A stretch of 64,000 nt of DNA from Pseudomonas vranovensis DSM 16006 (GTDB lineage: Bacteria > Pseudomonadota > Gammaproteobacteria > Pseudomonadales > Pseudomonadaceae). This document shows, piece by piece, positions 60,936 through 64,000 of this stretch (the first letter of the stretch is position 1; every line of letters starts with the position of its first letter). A program made the position numbers and the translations under genes. The notes below the pieces were generated by a model. That model did no database searches. It saw only the letters and a program-made list of their open reading frames with translations, and was not told the DNA's origin. The stretch spans positions 341,975 to 405,974 of the forward strand of contig NZ_AUED01000004.1 of assembly GCF_000425805.1 (NCBI RefSeq), given 5' to 3'.

Positions 60936-60999
60936 CGCACGCTACTGAAAAATGGCCTTACAGGCCATTTCATAGTTGATGCATCCACCTTGGGGTACC

Positions 61000-62103
61000 A
61001 TGAAACTTACCCTCATCCTTGGAGTGCTTCTGCTCATGGCCCCTCTGACCCCGCACGCTGGTGAACCGGCGCAACGCCAGGATGGGCGCTACCACAACCT
61101 GCGTCAGTTGCCCCAGGACAGTGCGCTCAAAAAGCTGCGCATCGGTTTCAAGTTTCTGTTCCTCAGCAAGCCGGCGGATACCCGCCCGGATGTGGAGATT
61201 GCCGTACAGCCCTTGAGCCGCCAGCAACTGTTCGAAGCCCCTGATCGCAGTGTGTGGCGGCTCGGGCATTCCACGGTACTGCTCAAGCTGCGCGAACGTT
61301 TTTTTATCACCGACCCGGTGTTTGCCGAGCGCGCCTCGCCGGTGCAATGGGCCGGGCCGCAACGATTCCACCAGCCGCCGCTCACGCTCGATGAACTGCC
61401 GCCGTTGACAGCAGTGATCCTTTCCCATGACCACTATGATCACCTCGATGAGCACGCCATCCGGCAACTGGCCGACCGTGCCGAGTACTTCATCGCGCCG
61501 CTGGGGGTTGGTGACCTGCTGATCGATTGGGGGGTGCCAGCAACCAAGGTGCAACAGTTGGACTGGTGGCAGGAAACCCGGATCGAGGGTATTCGTTTCG
61601 TGGCCACGCCAGCACAGCACTTTTCCGGGCGCGGTTTGTTCGACAGTAACACCAGGCTATGGGCGTCGTGGGTCATCCTTGATGACAACCTACGGCTGTT
61701 CTTCAGCGGCGATACCGGGTACTTCGACGGGTTCAAGCAGATTGGCGAGCGCTATGGGCCTTTTGATGTGACCTTGATCGAAACCGGTGCCTACAACCGC
61801 GACTGGCCCAACGTCCATATGCAGCCCGAACAAAGCCTGCAGGCCCACCAGGACCTAGGTGGGCGCTGGCTGCTGCCGGTGCACAACGGTACTTTCGATC
61901 TGTCCACCCACAGCTGGCACGAACCTTTCGACCGCATCCTCGCTTTGGCCAATGCCGCGCAGGTGCCGCTCAGCACGCCCCAGATGGGCGAGCGGGTGAG
62001 TCTGGAACACCCCCATGGCGGCCCGGCCTGGTGGCTACCCAAACTGCAGCGTCAGCTACAAGAAGGTGCCGGCGAGCGGGTCATGGCCATGAAGGACTTG
62101 TAG
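61000..62103 (+). CDS. Exported metallo-beta-lactamase-fold hydrolase
   Basis: 367 residues from the ATG at 61000, which begins a signal peptide (MKLTLILGVLLLMAPLTPHA). The zinc motif HxHxDH is SHDHYDHLD (H143, H145, D147, H148). Later ligands are in ATPAQHFSG, FSGDTGYFDG and LPVHNGTFDL. The layout resembles NAPE-phospholipase D and UlaG-type members rather than antibiotic beta-lactamases. A periplasmic lipid- or phosphodiester-cleaving role is plausible; the substrate is unknown. A start 8 codons upstream is possible but less likely. Confidence 0.88.
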   Translation: MKLTLILGVLLLMAPLTPHAGEPAQRQDGRYHNLRQLPQDSALKKLRIGFKFLFLSKPADTRPDVEIAVQPLSRQQLFEAPDRSVWRLGHSTVLLKLRERFFITDPVFAERASPVQWAGPQRFHQPPLTLDELPPLTAVILSHDHYDHLDEHAIRQLADRAEYFIAPLGVGDLLIDWGVPATKVQQLDWWQETRIEGIRFVATPAQHFSGRGLFDSNTRLWASWVILDDNLRLFFSGDTGYFDGFKQIGERYGPFDVTLIETGAYNRDWPNVHMQPEQSLQAHQDLGGRWLLPVHNGTFDLSTHSWHEPFDRILALANAAQVPLSTPQMGERVSLEHPHGGPAWWLPKLQRQLQEGAGERVMAMKDL

Positions 62104-62110
62104 AAACGCG

Positions 62111-63019
62111 CTAGCGCTGTGGGTGTTGGCGCGGTTTTTTGTCCTTGTCCAGGGCGGGTAACTGGGAGGGAGGCTTGCCGCTGTCGCTGCGGACCTGGGC
62201 ATGGCTGATCAGCGCAAAGATGAAACTGCCGCCGATAATGTTGCCGACCAGGGTGGGGGCGGCGAAGTCCAGCCAGAAGGCCGGCCAACTGACTTCTCCA
62301 GCCCAGGCCAGGTACGAGACCTCCACCGAGCCGACGACGATATGGGTAAAGTCACCCAGCGCCATGAGGTAGGTGATCATCAGAATGATCCAGATTTTTG
62401 CGTGCTCCATAGAGGGGATCATCCAGACCATGGTGGCGATCATCCAACCCGAGATAATGCCTTTGGCAAACATCTGCTGCAGATTGTTCTCCATCACCTT
62501 GTGACCGATGTCGAGAAAGGCCGCGTCGGTCTTACTGTCGAAAATGGGCAGGTATAGCATCACGTAGGAGACCAGTATGGTACCGGCGAGGTTGCCGAAC
62601 AGCACCACGGTCCATAAGCGCAGCAGACGTCCGAGATTGTTCAGCGTAGGGTCGGTCATGACTGGCAGCACGGCGGTCAGGGTGTTTTCGGTGAACAGTT
62701 GCTGGCGGGCCAGGATTACCGCGAGAAACCCGGCGCTGTAGCCCAGGCTGGCAATCACTTGGCTGCTGTCTCCTTCGGGCAGGCGTGCATAGAAAAGTCC
62801 CATGGCCATCATCGACAGGCCCATGCTCAATCCCGCCGCCAGCGCCGACCACCAAAGGGCGGCGATCGTACGTTCCAGTTCCTGGTCACCCTGGTAGCGA
62901 ATGATCTCGTGCAACACGGCTGCGCGTGGGGGTTGGTTGTGACTGACCTCTTGCTCTTCGTCCGCTGACAGACCTGGGGTCTTGCCGTTTTCTGTATCGC
63001 TCATGGCTATGGCTCGCAT
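62111..63019 (-). CDS. Formate/nitrite transporter-family membrane protein (YfdC-like)
   Basis: 302 residues. About six membrane helices of the FNT channel fold follow a hydrophilic N-terminal tail of ~45 residues. GYSAGFLAVILARQQLFTENT is the first half-site segment with the family's conserved aromatic gate region, and ALGDFTHIVVGSVEV the second. YfdC-type members differ from FocA/NirC, and their cargo is unknown. AAGG 8 bases before the ATG at 63019 decides the start over the in-frame ATG at 63004. The C-terminus is basic. Confidence 0.88.
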   Translation of the reverse strand: MRAIAMSDTENGKTPGLSADEEQEVSHNQPPRAAVLHEIIRYQGDQELERTIAALWWSALAAGLSMGLSMMAMGLFYARLPEGDSSQVIASLGYSAGFLAVILARQQLFTENTLTAVLPVMTDPTLNNLGRLLRLWTVVLFGNLAGTILVSYVMLYLPIFDSKTDAAFLDIGHKVMENNLQQMFAKGIISGWMIATMVWMIPSMEHAKIWIILMITYLMALGDFTHIVVGSVEVSYLAWAGEVSWPAFWLDFAAPTLVGNIIGGSFIFALISHAQVRSDSGKPPSQLPALDKDKKPRQHPQR

Positions 63020-63053
63020 GGAGTGCCTTCTCTACAGATCGACGGCGAGCGGA

Positions 63054-63860
63054 TTAGTTGCCTGCCTCCAGCGCATCGAGTGCAAGTTGTGCCACCTTCA
63101 AGCGAGGGGCGGCTTGCTCATGCAGACCGTCTTCGAGGAACCAGGCCGCGGATAAACCGCACCAGGCAACGATCCATTGCAGCAGTCGCTGGCGCGGCAA
63201 CGAGGCGACTCGGCAGACCGTCGCCAGTCGTTGGCTGAAAAGACGTGCATCTGTGGCGATGCGAGGGGAGGGGTTGCAGAACAGGTTGGCGTAATCGAAT
63301 GTGCGTTCACCGTAGAGGCACTTGGGGTCGATGGCACGCCAACCGCGTGCGCCGAAGTCCAGGACATTGCCGTGGTGGATATCGCCGTGCAGTACGCATT
63401 CTTCTTGTGGGGCGGCCAACAATTTCTGGGCCAGTTGGGCGCAGTCTCTATAGAAGCCGTCATAGGCATCGGCGGCTGACCACAAACTGCTGAACCAGGT
63501 CCCCAGTTCTATCAGCGGTAGTGCAGGCCTGTTGCGTGGGGCGTGCAACAGCGCAATGGTCTGGCACAGAATGCGGGTGGCCTGCTCATCGCGTCCTTGT
63601 TCGGCATACTTGGCCAATGAGTCCGGCCCCAGCGCGCGCTCCAGCAACAGGCCGTTGTCGGCGTGAGCCAATACCCGCGCCGCGCCTTCGCCGTTCCACC
63701 ACGTCATCACCTCGGCGCCATGTTGTTCCTCACGTGTACAGGCCACTTTAAGCATGGCGAGTTCACCCTGGTACACCACTGCAAGCAGGTGACTGCTGGC
63801 AGTAATGAGGGGAGTTCCATCGGGAATCAGTTGCCAGCGCTGCAGGTAGGGTTCAAACAT
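63054..63860 (-). CDS. APH(6)-like aminoglycoside/hydroxyurea phosphotransferase
   Basis: 268-residue kinase-like fold. The nucleotide lysine is in GELAMLKVACTREE. The catalytic loop is VLHGDIHHGNVLDFG (HGD-x(4)-N), and the metal Asp is in AIDPKCLYGERTFDYANLF. These motifs fit the APH(6)/streptomycin-6-kinase group, but chromosomal members in pseudomonads usually do not confer clear resistance, so the true substrate may be a sugar or other small molecule. It follows the FNT gene's start by 34 bases on the same strand. Confidence 0.87.
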   Translation of the reverse strand: MFEPYLQRWQLIPDGTPLITASSHLLAVVYQGELAMLKVACTREEQHGAEVMTWWNGEGAARVLAHADNGLLLERALGPDSLAKYAEQGRDEQATRILCQTIALLHAPRNRPALPLIELGTWFSSLWSAADAYDGFYRDCAQLAQKLLAAPQEECVLHGDIHHGNVLDFGARGWRAIDPKCLYGERTFDYANLFCNPSPRIATDARLFSQRLATVCRVASLPRQRLLQWIVAWCGLSAAWFLEDGLHEQAAPRLKVAQLALDALEAGN

Positions 63861-63922
63861 GGAGGTTTCCTTGAAGTGAAGTACCTATATATAGCTATCC
63901 GAGCGAAAGTTGAAATAAGTCC

Positions 63923-63950
63923 TTGACGCCCCTGTGGATCTGTCTATAAT
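63923..63950 (+). promoter_or_regulatory. Strong sigma-70 promoter, probably of a stable-RNA (rRNA) operon
   Basis: TTGACG, 16-base spacer, TATAAT, then a GC-rich TCGCCCC discriminator typical of stringently controlled rRNA promoters, with AT-rich DNA upstream (about 63880-63920). The transcript leader (CGAAAACTCCTTGAG) resembles Pseudomonas 16S rRNA leaders in my memory. The RNA gene itself would lie past 64000, so its identity is inferred. Confidence 0.75.
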
Positions 63951-64000
63951 TCGCCCCACTTCCGGCGTAGTCGGAACCGAAAACTCCTTGAGTTTCAAAG

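Noticed and set aside
63951..64000. tRNA or start of rRNA within the last 50 bases
   Set aside because: No cloverleaf or 16S 5' end could be read; only promoter and leader-like sequence is present.

Overview
The window is chromosomal DNA of a GC-rich gammaproteobacterium, almost certainly a Pseudomonas of the P. putida/P. fluorescens type. The evidence is the gene content (metG-apbC, dcd, quiP, the braCDEFG/liv operon, rapA, a FUSC/DUF1656/HlyD efflux operon), Pseudomonas-restricted DUF families (DUF2025, DUF2288) and many GGAGCGGGCTTGCCCCGCG-type REP palindromes between genes. No phage, insertion sequence, CRISPR array, rRNA or tRNA gene lies inside the window. The last 80 bases hold a very strong sigma-70 promoter that probably drives a stable-RNA operon just beyond the edge.

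Layout. 1-4943: metG (5' part only), the Fe-S carrier ATPase apbC, a cold-shock protein, dcd, a small Pro-rich protein and an aspartoacylase-like zinc enzyme. 5090-12286: a five-haem cytochrome c fusion, the N-acyl-homoserine-lactone acylase quiP, a Nu-class GST, and a compact minus-strand group of a His-rich SEC-C protein, a LEA14-like lipoprotein, YchJ and a methyltransferase-like protein. 12444-14776: two tandem OmpA-type lipoproteins, a DUF1145 membrane protein and a CopD-like membrane protein. 14874-25788: dinG, a GH50-like exported glycosidase, a class-C-type serine hydrolase, a third OmpA lipoprotein with a histone-H1-like tail, pdxH, a SlyB-like lipoprotein, nhaA and a Cds1-like PLP enzyme. 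25854-29940: a FAD oxidoreductase, a lipoprotein, and a degenerate SDR divergent from a LysR regulator.

29985-34986 is the branched-chain amino-acid ABC importer, with the binding-protein gene first and a stem-loop after it. 35821-38004 is a large orphan protein carrying the tubulin/FtsZ GTP-binding signature; I regard it as the most interesting gene here. Next come a beta-hydroxyacid dehydrogenase, a MHYT-GGDEF-EAL protein (MucR-like), an MFS carrier and rapA. 45785-47289 is an AT-richer patch with a gene remnant, an operator-like palindrome and an unrecognised gene. It is followed by three small conserved genes, the last apparently ccoM of cbb3 oxidase behind two Anr/FNR-type boxes.

48488-51545 encodes an aromatic-acid efflux pump (FUSC-DUF1656-HlyD). 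After it come an SDR/LysR divergent pair, an orphan GAF histidine kinase, DUF2025, an amidase divergent from a TetR regulator across three phased operators, two c-di-GMP enzymes, an exported metallo-beta-lactamase-fold hydrolase, an FNT channel and an APH-like kinase.

Most of the window is ordinary core genome. Points of interest are the tubulin-like protein, the five-haem fusion, the AT-rich patch, the regulatory palindromes (13179, 35110, 46181, 56502, 60923), the Anr-box pair before ccoM, and REP elements that supply the end of two reading frames.
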